A stretch of DNA of 64,000 bases from Parvularcula maris (GTDB lineage Bacteria > Pseudomonadota > Alphaproteobacteria > Caulobacterales > Parvularculaceae). The position numbers and the translations under genes are program-made. Positions 28,927 through 37,788 of the stretch are shown in pieces. The stretch lies in the NCBI RefSeq assembly GCF_024505085.1, contig NZ_JANIBC010000002.1, positions 301,016 to 365,015 of the forward strand, given 5' to 3'. Under the pieces are notes generated by a model. It had not been told where the DNA came from, did not search any database, and saw only the letters and a program-made list of their open reading frames with translations. Every line of letters starts with the position of its first letter. Positions within the stretch are counted from its first letter, which is position 1.

Positions 28927-29772
28927 ATGACCGAGGAACGCCGCATCATCTTCATCAGCCCCGGCCTGCCCACCTCCGACGGGGCGGGGGTCAAGCTGAC
29001 CCGGATGCTGGGCACCAACCGGCTGCCCGATCTCGACCCTTTCCTGATGCTCGACCATTTCGGCTCGGAGGAGGCGGCAGACTATATCGCAGGCTTTCCC
29101 GACCACCCTCACCGCGGCTTCGAGACCGTGACGGTGATGAAGGAGGGCCGCATGCGCCACCGCGACAGCCGCGGCCATGAGGGCGTGGTCGGCCCCGGCG
29201 GCATCCAGTGGATGACCACGGGGCGCGGTCTCATCCACTCCGAGATGCCCGAGCAGAAGGAGGGTGCCATGTCCGGCTTCCAGCTCTGGGTGAACCTTCC
29301 GGCGGCGAAGAAGATGATCGAGCCGCGCTGGTTCGATCACCAAGCGGAGAGCGTACCGGTGGAGGCCCGCGAGGGCGCCTCGGTGCGGGTGCTCTCCGGG
29401 CAGACCTCCCGAGGCAGCGAAGGCCCGGCGGTCTCGGCGGCGCAGGAGGAGCTCGGCATCCTTCTTCTGGACGTGCGGCTCGAACCGGGGGCGTCGTTCG
29501 AAGAGCCCCTGCCCCACGGGCACAACGCCTTCGTCGCTGCCTATGAAGGTCAGCTTCAGGGGAAAGAGGGCGAGCTAGCCGCCCCCGCCATCGGGGTGCT
29601 CTCCCGTGGCGATGTCCTTCGCCTGCAAGCGGGAATTGAGGGAGCCAGCTTCCTCCTCGCTGCCGCCGCCCCCATCGGCGAGCCCATCGCCCGCCACGGC
29701 CCCTTCGTGATGAACACCCAAGACGAGCTGCGAACGGCGTTCAGCGACTTTCAAAGCGGACGGCTGGGGTAG
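28927..29772 (+). CDS. Pirin-family protein
   Basis: A 281-residue bicupin. The N-terminal metal-binding cupin shows PHRGFETVTVM, HRDSRGHEGVV and the conserved GGIQWMTTGRGLIHSEMP stretch (split here), and a C-terminal cupin follows (about 180-275). Bacterial pirins are variously quercetin dioxygenases or regulators of metabolic enzymes, so the actual reaction is unknown. It is a single gene followed directly by the second 127-bp palindromic element. Confidence 0.92.
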   Translation: MTEERRIIFISPGLPTSDGAGVKLTRMLGTNRLPDLDPFLMLDHFGSEEAADYIAGFPDHPHRGFETVTVMKEGRMRHRDSRGHEGVVGPGGIQWMTTGRGLIHSEMPEQKEGAMSGFQLWVNLPAAKKMIEPRWFDHQAESVPVEAREGASVRVLSGQTSRGSEGPAVSAAQEELGILLLDVRLEPGASFEEPLPHGHNAFVAAYEGQLQGKEGELAAPAIGVLSRGDVLRLQAGIEGASFLLAAAAPIGEPIARHGPFVMNTQDELRTAFSDFQSGRLG

Positions 29773-29776
29773 CCTC

Positions 29777-29903
29777 GTCATCCCGGAAAGGACGCAGTCC
29801 TTATCCGGGACCCATGGACCGGTGATCGTCATAGGCTCGACCGTTCCGCAGTTTATCACCCTCAGTCCGTGGATCCCGGATAGCCTTCGGCTTCCGGGAT
29901 GAC
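29777..29903. repeat. 127-bp palindromic intergenic element, copy 2 (inverted)
   Basis: It has the same 12-bp inverted ends (GTCATCCCGGAA / TTCCGGGATGAC) and the same 127-bp length as the element at 6771-6897. The inner blocks GACCCATGGACC and CCGTGGATCCC appear in the reverse order, so this copy lies in the opposite orientation. It starts 4 bp after the pirin stop codon. Confidence 0.85.
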
Positions 29904-30026
29904 GGCTGGAAGCCACATTCTCCTGTTGCAATGCAGCCCCCCGCTTCCCCCCAAAGGCGGTGCGGGCTACCAAATCGTAGCCTGCCTCCCCTAGGAGGAC
30001 CGATCAGTTCCGGAGATTGCCCCCGC

Positions 30027-31316
30027 GTGACCACGATAGCCGACCGTTTCCGCCTGCCCTGCGGCGTGTCCCTCAAGAACCGTCTCGCCAAGGCGGCCAT
30101 GACCGAGCAGATCGCGGGGCCGAGCCATCTGCCCAATGAGGGGCATGTGCGCCTCTACAAGCGCTGGGCCGAGGGCGGGCCGGGCCTCATCATCACCGGT
30201 AATGTCCAGGTGGACCGGCGGCACCTGGAGCACCCCGGCAACATCGTCATCGACAAGAAGCTCGGCGACCCGACTATGAAGTGGCTGCGCGCCTTCGCCT
30301 CCGCCGCCCAGGAGAACGGCGCCCGCGCACTGATGCAGATCAGCCATGCGGGCCGGCAAACGCCCAAGCTGATCAACCCGAGCCCCCTCGCCCCCTCCGG
30401 CATCAAGGTGAAGCTGCCCGGCGATCAGTTCGGCGAGCCCCGCTCCATGACCACGGCGCAGATCGACGAGGTGATGGGCCGCTTCGTCCTCGCCGCCCAA
30501 GTGGCCTCCGAGGCGGGCTTCTCGGGCGTGCAGGTCCACGCCGCCCACGGCTACCTTCTGTCGAGCTTCCTCAGCCCCCTGGCGAACAAGCGCTCGGACC
30601 GCTATGGCGGCGCGCTGGAGAACCGGGCGCGGCCCCTCCTCCACATCGTCGAGCGCATCCGCGCCGAGCTGCCCGAGGACTTCATTCTCTCCGTCAAGCT
30701 CAACTCGGCCGATTTCCAGCGCGGCGGTCTGACCACGGAAGACAGTCTGCGCATTGTCGAGTGGTTGGAAGAAGAAGGCATCGACCTTCTGGAGATCTCC
30801 GGCGGCAGCTACGAACAGCCTGCCATGATGAACATGGACGGGATGGAGAAGCGCCATGAGGAGGGCAAAGCCGAGAGCACCAAGGAGCGCGAGGCCTACT
30901 TCCTATCCTTTGCCGAAGCGGTCCGTGAGCGGTCCAACGTGCCGCTCATGGTCACGGGCGGCTTCAGAAGCCGCCGTGCCATGGACGAGGCGCTGGAGGG
31001 CGGCGCCTGCGACGTCATCGGCCTGGCCAGACCTCTCTGTGTGCGTCCTGACTTGCCCAACGACCTTCTCGCCGGTGAGAATGAGGCGGCGAAGGCCTAT
31101 GAGAAGAGCCTCGCTATCGGCCCCGGCGTCCTTTCCCCGCGCTCGCCGATCAAGTTCATCAAGGCACTGAACGGTTTTGCCGTGATGAGCTTCTTCTACG
31201 AGAACATCGCCCGCATGGCGGACGGCCAGAAACCGGTGGAGGAGATGCCTCTCCTGCGTACCTTCATCAAACAGCAGAAGCAGACGGCCAAGATGGCCAG
31301 GGCGCTGAGGTCCTGA
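30027..31316 (+). CDS. Old Yellow Enzyme-family NADH:flavin oxidoreductase
   Basis: A 429-residue FMN-dependent TIM-barrel ene-reductase. Motifs: LKNRLAKAAMTEQ near the start, QISHAGRQ, GVQVHAAHGYLLSSFLSP (catalytic and FMN region), and NKRSDRYGGALENRAR; LMVTGGFRS and VIGLARPL form the phosphate-binding end. I chose the GTG at 30027 (VTTIADRFRLPCG). The frame extends upstream, but only through repeat-adjacent DNA. The stop codon shares a base with the AMP nucleosidase ATG (TGATG), so the two are translationally coupled, although no biochemical link is obvious. Confidence 0.92.
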   Translation: MTTIADRFRLPCGVSLKNRLAKAAMTEQIAGPSHLPNEGHVRLYKRWAEGGPGLIITGNVQVDRRHLEHPGNIVIDKKLGDPTMKWLRAFASAAQENGARALMQISHAGRQTPKLINPSPLAPSGIKVKLPGDQFGEPRSMTTAQIDEVMGRFVLAAQVASEAGFSGVQVHAAHGYLLSSFLSPLANKRSDRYGGALENRARPLLHIVERIRAELPEDFILSVKLNSADFQRGGLTTEDSLRIVEWLEEEGIDLLEISGGSYEQPAMMNMDGMEKRHEEGKAESTKEREAYFLSFAEAVRERSNVPLMVTGGFRSRRAMDEALEGGACDVIGLARPLCVRPDLPNDLLAGENEAAKAYEKSLAIGPGVLSPRSPIKFIKALNGFAVMSFFYENIARMADGQKPVEEMPLLRTFIKQQKQTAKMARALRS

Positions 31317-32782
31317 TGCCCCACGGACTTCCCGACGAGCTGGAGATCGACCGCGCCGAGGTCATGAACGGCGCCGAAGCCGCAGCCGACCGTCTGACCG
31401 CTCTTTACGAGGAGCAGGTCGAGATCATCCGCGAGCGGTTCGACGCCTTCGTCGCTGGCCGCGCCATCGAGCAGGCCAAGGGCTACGGCGTCTACCCCTG
31501 CATCCACGCACGCATCTCGGCCGAGAAGTCGACCCTGACCTCCTCCCTGGCGCTGGGGCAGGTGGCGAGCGAGCACGCGTTTGCCACCGCCGTCACGCAC
31601 CCGCGACTGTTCCGTAGCTATTTCATCCGGCAACTGAGCAAGGTGATCGACACTTACGGGGCGGAGATTACGGTCGGCCTGTCGAACCGTCCTATCCCCC
31701 TGCCCTTCGCCATGGAGGCGGCCACCGCGAACCTGACCGAGGAGCAGCGCGACGCGCTGCAGCGGCACTTCTTCACCCCCGACCTCGTCTCCACCAATGA
31801 CGACATCGTTGACGGCAAGGCGATCCTCGACCGCTCAGGCCCACTGCCCCTCTCCATGTTCACGGCGGAGCGTACGGACTACTCCCTCAACCGCATCCGC
31901 CACTATACCGCGACGGACCCGGAGCATTTTCAGCCCTTCGTCCTTCTGACCAACTACCAGCGCTATGTGGACGAGTTCGTCATCTGGGCAAAGGAAGAAG
32001 TATCTGCAGGGCGTGCGGAGCTTCTGGTGGAGCCGGGCGGCCGGGTGACTGGCGCCGACGGCGAACCCTCCGCCCCGCCCGCGCCCAAGCTGCCGCAGAT
32101 GCCTGCCTACCATCTGGTGCGCAAGGGCCAGCGCGGCGTGACCCTCGTCAATATCGGCGTCGGCCCTTCCAACGCCAAGACGATCACGGATCATCTTGCA
32201 GTGCTACGCCCCCATGTTTGGCTGATGATCGGCCATTGCGGCGGGCTGAGGCGTACCCAGCGGCTAGGCGACTATGTCCTGGCACACGCTTACCTGCGCG
32301 AGGACAGGGTCCTCGACCACGCCTTGCCGCCCTCGATCCCGCTGCCGACCCTGGCCGAGGTGCAGCTCGCGCTGAGCCAGGCGGTCTCGGATGAGACGGG
32401 CCTCTCCGGCGCCGAACTCAAACAGCATCTGCGCACCGGCACGGTGGTGACCACGGACGATCGGAACTGGGAGCTGCGCTTCGAAGAGCTGGCCGTGCTT
32501 CTCAACCAGTCCCGCGCCATCGCCATCGACATGGAGAGCGCCACCGTCGCCGCGGCAGGCTACCGCTACCGCGTGCCCTACGGCACCCTCCTCTGCGTCT
32601 CCGACCGCCCCATCCATGGCGAGATCAAGCTGCCGGGCATGGCCAACGCCTTCTACCAGGCTCGGGTCGGCCAGCACCTCAAGATCGGTCTACGGACCTT
32701 GGAGCTTCTCAGGTCCGAGGCAGACAAGGGGTCGTTGCACTCGCGGAAGCTGAGGAGCTTCGACGAGCCGCTGTTCCGCTGA
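31316..32782 (+). CDS. amn: AMP nucleosidase
   Basis: Amn, 488 residues, hydrolyses AMP to adenine and ribose 5-phosphate and so sets adenylate pools. It has the Amn-specific N-terminal domain (about 1-180; YPCIHARIS, GLSNRPIPLPFAME) and a C-terminal nucleoside-phosphorylase-like domain (about 265-488; NIGVGPSNAKT, GHCGGLRR, AIDMESATVAAAGYRYRVPYGTLLCVSDRP split over about 400-440). Length is typical. It is convergent with the halogenase cluster, 46 bp away. Confidence 0.95.
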   Translation: MPHGLPDELEIDRAEVMNGAEAAADRLTALYEEQVEIIRERFDAFVAGRAIEQAKGYGVYPCIHARISAEKSTLTSSLALGQVASEHAFATAVTHPRLFRSYFIRQLSKVIDTYGAEITVGLSNRPIPLPFAMEAATANLTEEQRDALQRHFFTPDLVSTNDDIVDGKAILDRSGPLPLSMFTAERTDYSLNRIRHYTATDPEHFQPFVLLTNYQRYVDEFVIWAKEEVSAGRAELLVEPGGRVTGADGEPSAPPAPKLPQMPAYHLVRKGQRGVTLVNIGVGPSNAKTITDHLAVLRPHVWLMIGHCGGLRRTQRLGDYVLAHAYLREDRVLDHALPPSIPLPTLAEVQLALSQAVSDETGLSGAELKQHLRTGTVVTTDDRNWELRFEELAVLLNQSRAIAIDMESATVAAAGYRYRVPYGTLLCVSDRPIHGEIKLPGMANAFYQARVGQHLKIGLRTLELLRSEADKGSLHSRKLRSFDEPLFR

Positions 32783-32828
32783 GGCACCTTAAGGGAACGC
32801 TGAGCACACCGGCGGCTATGTTTCAGCG

Positions 32829-34328
32829 CTACCTGGCTTGCGGGCAGTAGCGCTGGAGGTAGTCCTGGTGGGTGGGAAGCTGCGCCACCGTCTTGGTCAC
32901 GTTGTCCCTGATGTGGCGTAAGAACCCGCGCAGCTCCTCCTCCGGCATGGCGTCGGCGATGGGGTGGTAGGTCTCGGGGGTGAGCCCCTGGCCGAGCATC
33001 ACCTGCGTCCAGCTGTTCTCGGCGAAGAGCTGGTCGTTGGCGCGGAAGACCCGACCCGTCTCGCGGAAGAGGTCGAGGCGGTGCTGCAGCGTCTTCGGCA
33101 GCTCAAGCCGCCGCATGTGCCGCCAAAAGGGTGTGTCCTCCCGCTCGGTCAGGACGTAGTGCAGCACGATGAAGTCGCGGATGTGCTCGAGCTCGTAGAA
33201 GGTCTGCTCGTTGAACTCGTCCACGTCCGCCCGGCTCACACCATCATGAGGGAACATCTGCAGCAGGCGGTGGATGGAGCGCTGGATGAGGTGGATCGAG
33301 GTCGACTCCAGCGGCTCGATGAACCCGCTGGAGAGGCCGATGGCGACGCAGTTGCGGTGCCAATGGCTGCGCCTCGTACCTGTCCTGAAGCGGATGACCC
33401 GCAGCTCGGTCATGCGCTCGGTCAGGCCTTCCTCATCCAGCAGGCTCAGGAGCTTTGCCTGCCCTTCATCCTCGGACATGAAGCGGCTGGAGAAGACGAT
33501 GCCGTTGCCGGTGCGGTGCTGCAGCGGGATCTGCCAGCGCCAGCCCGCCTCGTGCGCGACGGCTCTCGTATAGGGAACGGGGTCGCGCACGGACTTCGTC
33601 TGTACCGCGATAGCCCGGTCGCAGGGCAAAAGGTGGGTCCAGTCGTCATAGCCGACACCCAGGGCGCCCTCCATGAGAAGCGCCCGGAAGCCCGTGCAGT
33701 CGATGAAGAGGTCGCCCTCGATGACGGTCCCGTCCTGCATGGTGATCGAGGCGATATCGCCGTCATCGCCAAGGTCGACCGTCCCGATACGGCCTTCTTT
33801 CCTGGTGACGCCGTCCCCCTCCGCCATACGGCGCAGGAACCGTGCGAAGGCCGAGCTGTCGATATGGAAGGCGTAGTTGAGGCCGAGCTTCGGCAGGTGG
33901 GCGAAACGCCCCTCCTCCGCCGCGATCAACTCCAGGCAGTAGTCGCCGAACTCCTCCGCCATGCCGAGCGCCTCGCCGCGCCGCCAGAAATGCTGGAAGC
34001 CCGCCGTCCAGTGGTCCTTGCCGGTGATGCCGAAGGAGTGGATGTAGCGGTGGTCCGGCGTGCGCCAGTTCTCGAACGCGATGCCGAGCTTGAACGTTCC
34101 GCCCACCTCCCGCATGAAACTGGCCTCGTCGATACCCAAGAGGCGGTTGTAGGTGAGAAGCGTCGGGATCGTCGCCTCGCCGACGCCGACCGTACCGATC
34201 TCCTCGCTCTCGATCAGGGTGACATCGGCGACGTTCTTCAAGGTACGCCCGATAGCGGCGGCGGTCATCCAGCCTGCCGTCCCCCCTCCGGCGATCACCA
34301 CGCGCTGGCGTTTGTCCGTTCTCATCAT
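32829..34328 (-). CDS. Flavin-dependent tryptophan-halogenase-like protein A
   Basis: A 499-residue member of the PrnA/tryptophan halogenase family. The FAD site GGGTAGW is at 14-20. Lys80 in TFKLGIAF matches the catalytic lysine of PrnA. The halogenase hallmark W-x-W-x-I-P is intact (WRWQIP, 263-268), and Glu338 in FIEPLEST matches the catalytic glutamate. Such enzymes use FADH2 and O2 to make hypohalous acid for halogenating indoles. No flavin reductase is adjacent. It is last of the halogenase-SapC-cupin-halogenase run and lies 5 bp after the cupin gene. TonB-receptor-linked members are known in Xanthomonas and Caulobacter relatives, but their natural substrates are unclear. Confidence 0.92.
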   Translation of the reverse strand: MMRTDKRQRVVIAGGGTAGWMTAAAIGRTLKNVADVTLIESEEIGTVGVGEATIPTLLTYNRLLGIDEASFMREVGGTFKLGIAFENWRTPDHRYIHSFGITGKDHWTAGFQHFWRRGEALGMAEEFGDYCLELIAAEEGRFAHLPKLGLNYAFHIDSSAFARFLRRMAEGDGVTRKEGRIGTVDLGDDGDIASITMQDGTVIEGDLFIDCTGFRALLMEGALGVGYDDWTHLLPCDRAIAVQTKSVRDPVPYTRAVAHEAGWRWQIPLQHRTGNGIVFSSRFMSEDEGQAKLLSLLDEEGLTERMTELRVIRFRTGTRRSHWHRNCVAIGLSSGFIEPLESTSIHLIQRSIHRLLQMFPHDGVSRADVDEFNEQTFYELEHIRDFIVLHYVLTEREDTPFWRHMRRLELPKTLQHRLDLFRETGRVFRANDQLFAENSWTQVMLGQGLTPETYHPIADAMPEEELRGFLRHIRDNVTKTVAQLPTHQDYLQRYCPQAR

Positions 34329-34333
34329 AAGTC

Positions 34334-35374
34334 TCAGCGGTTCAGCCGGTTGAGCAGGAACGCTCTCGTCCTGCGAGCCAGGTTCTCGTCGATAGGAGAG
34401 AGAATACCCCTTGCATGTTCGGGAATGTGCGCACGCGCCGCCTCCGCATCGCCGAAGACGTAGTGCTCGAAGAGATCACGCCAGATCATGCGCTCGTTCT
34501 CCGGCAGATCGCGTAGGGTCAGCATGGCGTGGTTGAGGACGTCTTGGGGCGTGCCGAGATAGCTCGGCACCGTCCGCCACCAATAGTTCACCAGCATGTT
34601 GAAAGCGCCGAACGCCTCCACATGGTGCCACCACATGGACGGGATGAAGAGCGCGTCGCCCGGCTCGAGGTCTGCCTGCTGAGCATGCTCCAAAGCATCG
34701 GCGAAGCGCGGAAACCGTTCATCGTCAGGGTTCTTCAGGTCCACGAGGCTGATCGGCCTGCCCGCCGGGGTCAGCTCGAACGGCCCAACATAGAGGTTGG
34801 GCGTCTGGTCGGGCGGGAAGAGCGTGAAGCGGCGCTTGCCCGCTGCCACACAGGCGATGTTGAGCGGCAGGTCGTTATGGGCCGCGATCCTCGTCTGTGT
34901 ACCGATCCAGACGGAGATGAGCGGGTCCTCGGCACCGGCGATCGAAAGCTCGTTCTCACCAAGGAAGCCGGGGAGCGCGCGGTTAGCCTCCACCGAGGCA
35001 AGATAGATGAGCGGCGGCTCGTCCTGGGAGCCGAAGTGCAGCACACGGTCTAGTATCTCCCCGAGCGGCGCCTGCCCACGCTGGACGTTCTCACCGTCGA
35101 ACCGGTCGCTATAGAAGATGCGTCCGCCAAGCTCCGGCGGGCCTGCCGCCACAGGAAAGGCCCCCTGCCCTTCGAAGCGCCTGAGATAGAAGCGGATCTC
35201 CTGATCCGACGACCGTGCCGCCTCTACTGCTGGCCAGTGGCTGACGAGGCCTCGCAGGATCACGGGCTCGTTCAGTGCCGTGATCTCTTCAGGCACCGCC
35301 CCGTCATAGGGTCCCTTAACCTCCCGGACGGAAGGTAGGCCGGACGGACCTGCACGAGAGGCGGTGTTCGTCAT
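34334..35374 (-). CDS. Cupin-like (JmjC-type) Fe(II)/2OG hydroxylase-like protein
   Basis: A 346-residue protein of the cupin_8/JmjC-like family. The jelly-roll core contains a His-x-Asn/Asp segment (AAHNDLPLNI), PDQTPNLYVGPF, GDALFIPSMWWHHVE and NYWWR, the usual landmarks of FIH-like protein hydroxylases and 'Pass1-related' proteins. These typically hydroxylate protein side chains, so a protein target is possible. Its ATG overlaps the SapC stop by 4 bases. The metal-binding set is not fully certain from sequence alone. Confidence 0.85.
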   Translation of the reverse strand: MTNTASRAGPSGLPSVREVKGPYDGAVPEEITALNEPVILRGLVSHWPAVEAARSSDQEIRFYLRRFEGQGAFPVAAGPPELGGRIFYSDRFDGENVQRGQAPLGEILDRVLHFGSQDEPPLIYLASVEANRALPGFLGENELSIAGAEDPLISVWIGTQTRIAAHNDLPLNIACVAAGKRRFTLFPPDQTPNLYVGPFELTPAGRPISLVDLKNPDDERFPRFADALEHAQQADLEPGDALFIPSMWWHHVEAFGAFNMLVNYWWRTVPSYLGTPQDVLNHAMLTLRDLPENERMIWRDLFEHYVFGDAEAARAHIPEHARGILSPIDENLARRTRAFLLNRLNR

Positions 35375-36078
35375 GCCGCCCTGTCCTTACGCGCCACCAG
35401 ACTGCCGAGCTGGTTCATAGAAGCGACCATCATGAAGAGAGGCTGCAGATAGCCGCGACCCTGCAGCCTACCAAGCTCCTCAGCAGACAGAGCGGTCAGC
35501 CGCTCTTCAGCGATGGTGCTGTAACCGGCCAGGCGCCCCGTCTCGCCGCTTCGAAGTTCGACATCGAGGGTGAAGGGCTCGATCAGACCCATCTCTTCCA
35601 GCATGTCTGAGAAAGGCGCCACCTGCTGCTCCGCCTCGTGAACGTCGCCGAGAAGGCCGGCGATCTCCGAGAGGAAAGGTGTCTGCCCGCCCTGTTCGAG
35701 GAACACCCTCTCGCCCCCGTCCCTGGTCACCCGCGGATGGTCGAGGTCGATGTGAACCTCCATCTGATCCGTACCCCCCTGGGGAAGGCCGATCAGGAAG
35801 GGCTGCATCCGCATGTAGAGGGGAACGTAGAGCGCATCCCAACCCTCCTCGTCGAGAAACAGGTTCTCGCCCTGCTGAAGACCGAAAAGCGCGAAGGGCC
35901 GGTAGAAGGGCTCCTCCCCGATCCGGCTGAGAACGATGGGGTAGCTCGACTGCACCTGTCTGAACTCGCTTGGGAAAACGGGGCACGCCATGACGGCGTC
36001 GCCGAGCTCCGCGCCCCACCCGCGGTTAACCTCCAGCGCGGCATGGTCGATATTGTTGAGCTGTACACGGTTGGCCAT
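35371..36078 (-). CDS. SapC-family protein
   Basis: A 235-residue protein recognised as SapC family: an early NRGWGAELGDAVM segment, VFPSEFRQVQSSYPIVLSR, a central FALFGLQQGENLFL, and YVPLYMRMQPFLIG. SapC was named from a Campylobacter surface-layer locus. In alphaproteobacteria and xanthomonads the gene recurs beside TonB receptors and tryptophan halogenase homologues, and its activity is unknown. The real start is the ATG at 36078; the open frame further upstream is a shadow of the next gene. It lies 14 bp after halogenase B and overlaps the cupin gene by 4 bases. Confidence 0.86.
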   Translation of the reverse strand: MANRVQLNNIDHAALEVNRGWGAELGDAVMACPVFPSEFRQVQSSYPIVLSRIGEEPFYRPFALFGLQQGENLFLDEEGWDALYVPLYMRMQPFLIGLPQGGTDQMEVHIDLDHPRVTRDGGERVFLEQGGQTPFLSEIAGLLGDVHEAEQQVAPFSDMLEEMGLIEPFTLDVELRSGETGRLAGYSTIAEERLTALSAEELGRLQGRGYLQPLFMMVASMNQLGSLVARKDRAA

Positions 36079-36092
36079 GCTGGTCGGTGTCC

Positions 36093-37670
36093 TCAGTCTG
36101 CGGTCAGTACGTCGAGCAGTTCGCGGTTGCTGGGCAAGCCTGCGAGGCACTGCTCGGTCGTTCGGGCGATGTTGGTCAGCGTGCCGCGAATGGCCTGCGG
36201 GTCGTCCTTGCGGCGGCGTCTTACAGGCGGCGCGGTCTCGAAACCCATGCCGTAGAGCACATAGGCGTAGCTTGCGGCGGGGAAGATCTCCCGCGACTGC
36301 TGAAAATCCTCCCGGCTCGGCGGTTCGAACCGCCACTGCCCCAGAAGCTCGTGCAGACGCTCCGGCCATGTCGATGGATCGCGATGCGCCTGCCAGTAGG
36401 GCTCGCTTCTGCGGCTGAGCACATAGTGCAGCTTGAGGAAGTCGACGATCCGCTCCCATCGGTAGGCGAAGCGGCCGTTGAAACGTGCCGCAGCGAGCGG
36501 CAGCGCGGCTCTGTTCTCCGGCAGCGTGTCGCTGAGCATCGAGGCCATCAGCTCGATCATGACGATGGCGGATGCCTCCAGCGGCTCGACGAAGCCCGCC
36601 GCCATGCCGATAGCCGCCACGTTGCCGGACCACGGCTTCTCTCTGTAGGCGGAGCGGAACTTGATCAGGCGTGCCTCTTCGCCCGATAGGGAGGTGCCGG
36701 GAGAGACCCTCTGCAGATAGTCCGATAGGGCGTGCCGCGCCTCCTCTTCGGAGGAGTGCTGGGACGAGAAGACGTGGCCGATGCCTCGCCGGGTCTGAAG
36801 TGCGATGTCCCAGACCCAGCCCGCTCCGAGCGCCGTGGCCGTCGTCTGGGAAGCCACCGCCTCCCTTTCCTCCTGGAACGGAAGATGAACCGCCAGCGCC
36901 CGGTCGTTGAAGAGGACGTCCGATACATCGGTCACCCCCGCCCCCTCGGTTCTGCCGATCAGGAGCGCACGGCTGCCGCTGCAATCAGCGAAGAAATCGC
37001 CCTCGATCCGCTGGCCGTCCGTGGTCAGTACAGCTTGAACCATACCGCCCTGCGAGGTCACGACATCCTCGATATCCGCCGGTATGTGGCGAACGCCGAG
37101 TACGGAGGTTGCGTGCTGCTTCAGAAGCTCGGCGAAGGCCGGGGCGTCGAGGTGGTAGCCGTAATTGGCGACGGCTGCGTATTCGGGGGTCGAGGCCTGC
37201 TTGGGCGCGCGGTTCGCCTGGCAGAGCGCTGCCTGGTGACTGGCTACCTCGTGGAACGCCACACCAGTTCCCACCGTGCGCCAGAGGCTGAGCACATCCA
37301 CCTCGTCCTCGTTCGGCGGCGCCTCGAAAGGATGGTAGTAGCTGTCGCCCTCTTCCCCACTCACCCAGCTGTCGAAACGAGAGCCCTGCTTGAAGGAAGC
37401 GTTGCACCGCTTCAGGAAAGTCCGCTCACTGATGCCGATACGCCGCAGCGTGTCGCGCAGGCTCGGCCAGGTTCCCTCGCCTACGCCGAGGATGCCGATG
37501 CGGGGGCTCTCCACCACGGTGACCTGCAGGCCGTTCGCCTGCGAAGCGCAGTGGTCGGCGGCCAGGATCGAGGCCGTCAGCCATCCGGCCGTGCCCCCGC
37601 CCACCACGACCACGCGTCTGATCGCGCCCTGGGCTTCCTCCGTGTTCGGTAGCGTGCTTTCCGTGTTCAT
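36093..37670 (-). CDS. Flavin-dependent tryptophan-halogenase-like protein B
   Basis: About 525 residues, same family as the protein at 32829-34328 but clearly divergent. FAD site GGGTAGW, the catalytic-type Lys in ASFKQGSRF and the Glu in GFVEPLEAS are kept, yet the W-x-W-x-I-P signature reads WVWDIA. The Pro is lost, so the halogenation chemistry may be altered. It is the first gene after the TonB receptor, downstream of the hairpin at 37695-37724. The start is uncertain: ATG 37670 (AGGG 10 bases upstream) or an in-frame TTG at 37676. Confidence 0.88.
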   Translation of the reverse strand: MNTESTLPNTEEAQGAIRRVVVVGGGTAGWLTASILAADHCASQANGLQVTVVESPRIGILGVGEGTWPSLRDTLRRIGISERTFLKRCNASFKQGSRFDSWVSGEEGDSYYHPFEAPPNEDEVDVLSLWRTVGTGVAFHEVASHQAALCQANRAPKQASTPEYAAVANYGYHLDAPAFAELLKQHATSVLGVRHIPADIEDVVTSQGGMVQAVLTTDGQRIEGDFFADCSGSRALLIGRTEGAGVTDVSDVLFNDRALAVHLPFQEEREAVASQTTATALGAGWVWDIALQTRRGIGHVFSSQHSSEEEARHALSDYLQRVSPGTSLSGEEARLIKFRSAYREKPWSGNVAAIGMAAGFVEPLEASAIVMIELMASMLSDTLPENRAALPLAAARFNGRFAYRWERIVDFLKLHYVLSRRSEPYWQAHRDPSTWPERLHELLGQWRFEPPSREDFQQSREIFPAASYAYVLYGMGFETAPPVRRRRKDDPQAIRGTLTNIARTTEQCLAGLPSNRELLDVLTAD

Positions 37671-37694
37671 CTCCAAGGTGCCCTAGCACAAACG

Positions 37695-37724
37695 ATCATA
37701 CCCGGCACGGTGGCCGGGTATGAT
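37695..37724. terminator. Strong hairpin between TonB receptor and halogenase genes
   Basis: A perfect 12-bp stem ATCATACCCGGC (37695-37706) / GCCGGGTATGAT (37713-37724) with a 6-base loop, 65 bp after the receptor stop and only 24 bp before the halogenase B start. In the minus-strand transcript it is followed by CGTTTGTG, a weak T-tract. It may act as a partial terminator or 3' stabiliser that lowers expression of the halogenase/SapC/cupin genes relative to the receptor. Confidence 0.65.
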
Positions 37725-37788
37725 GTCTTCTCAAGGTGAAAGATCGCCGCACCGCATGGGAGGAACAGTGCGGTCGAACTTACCCGCC

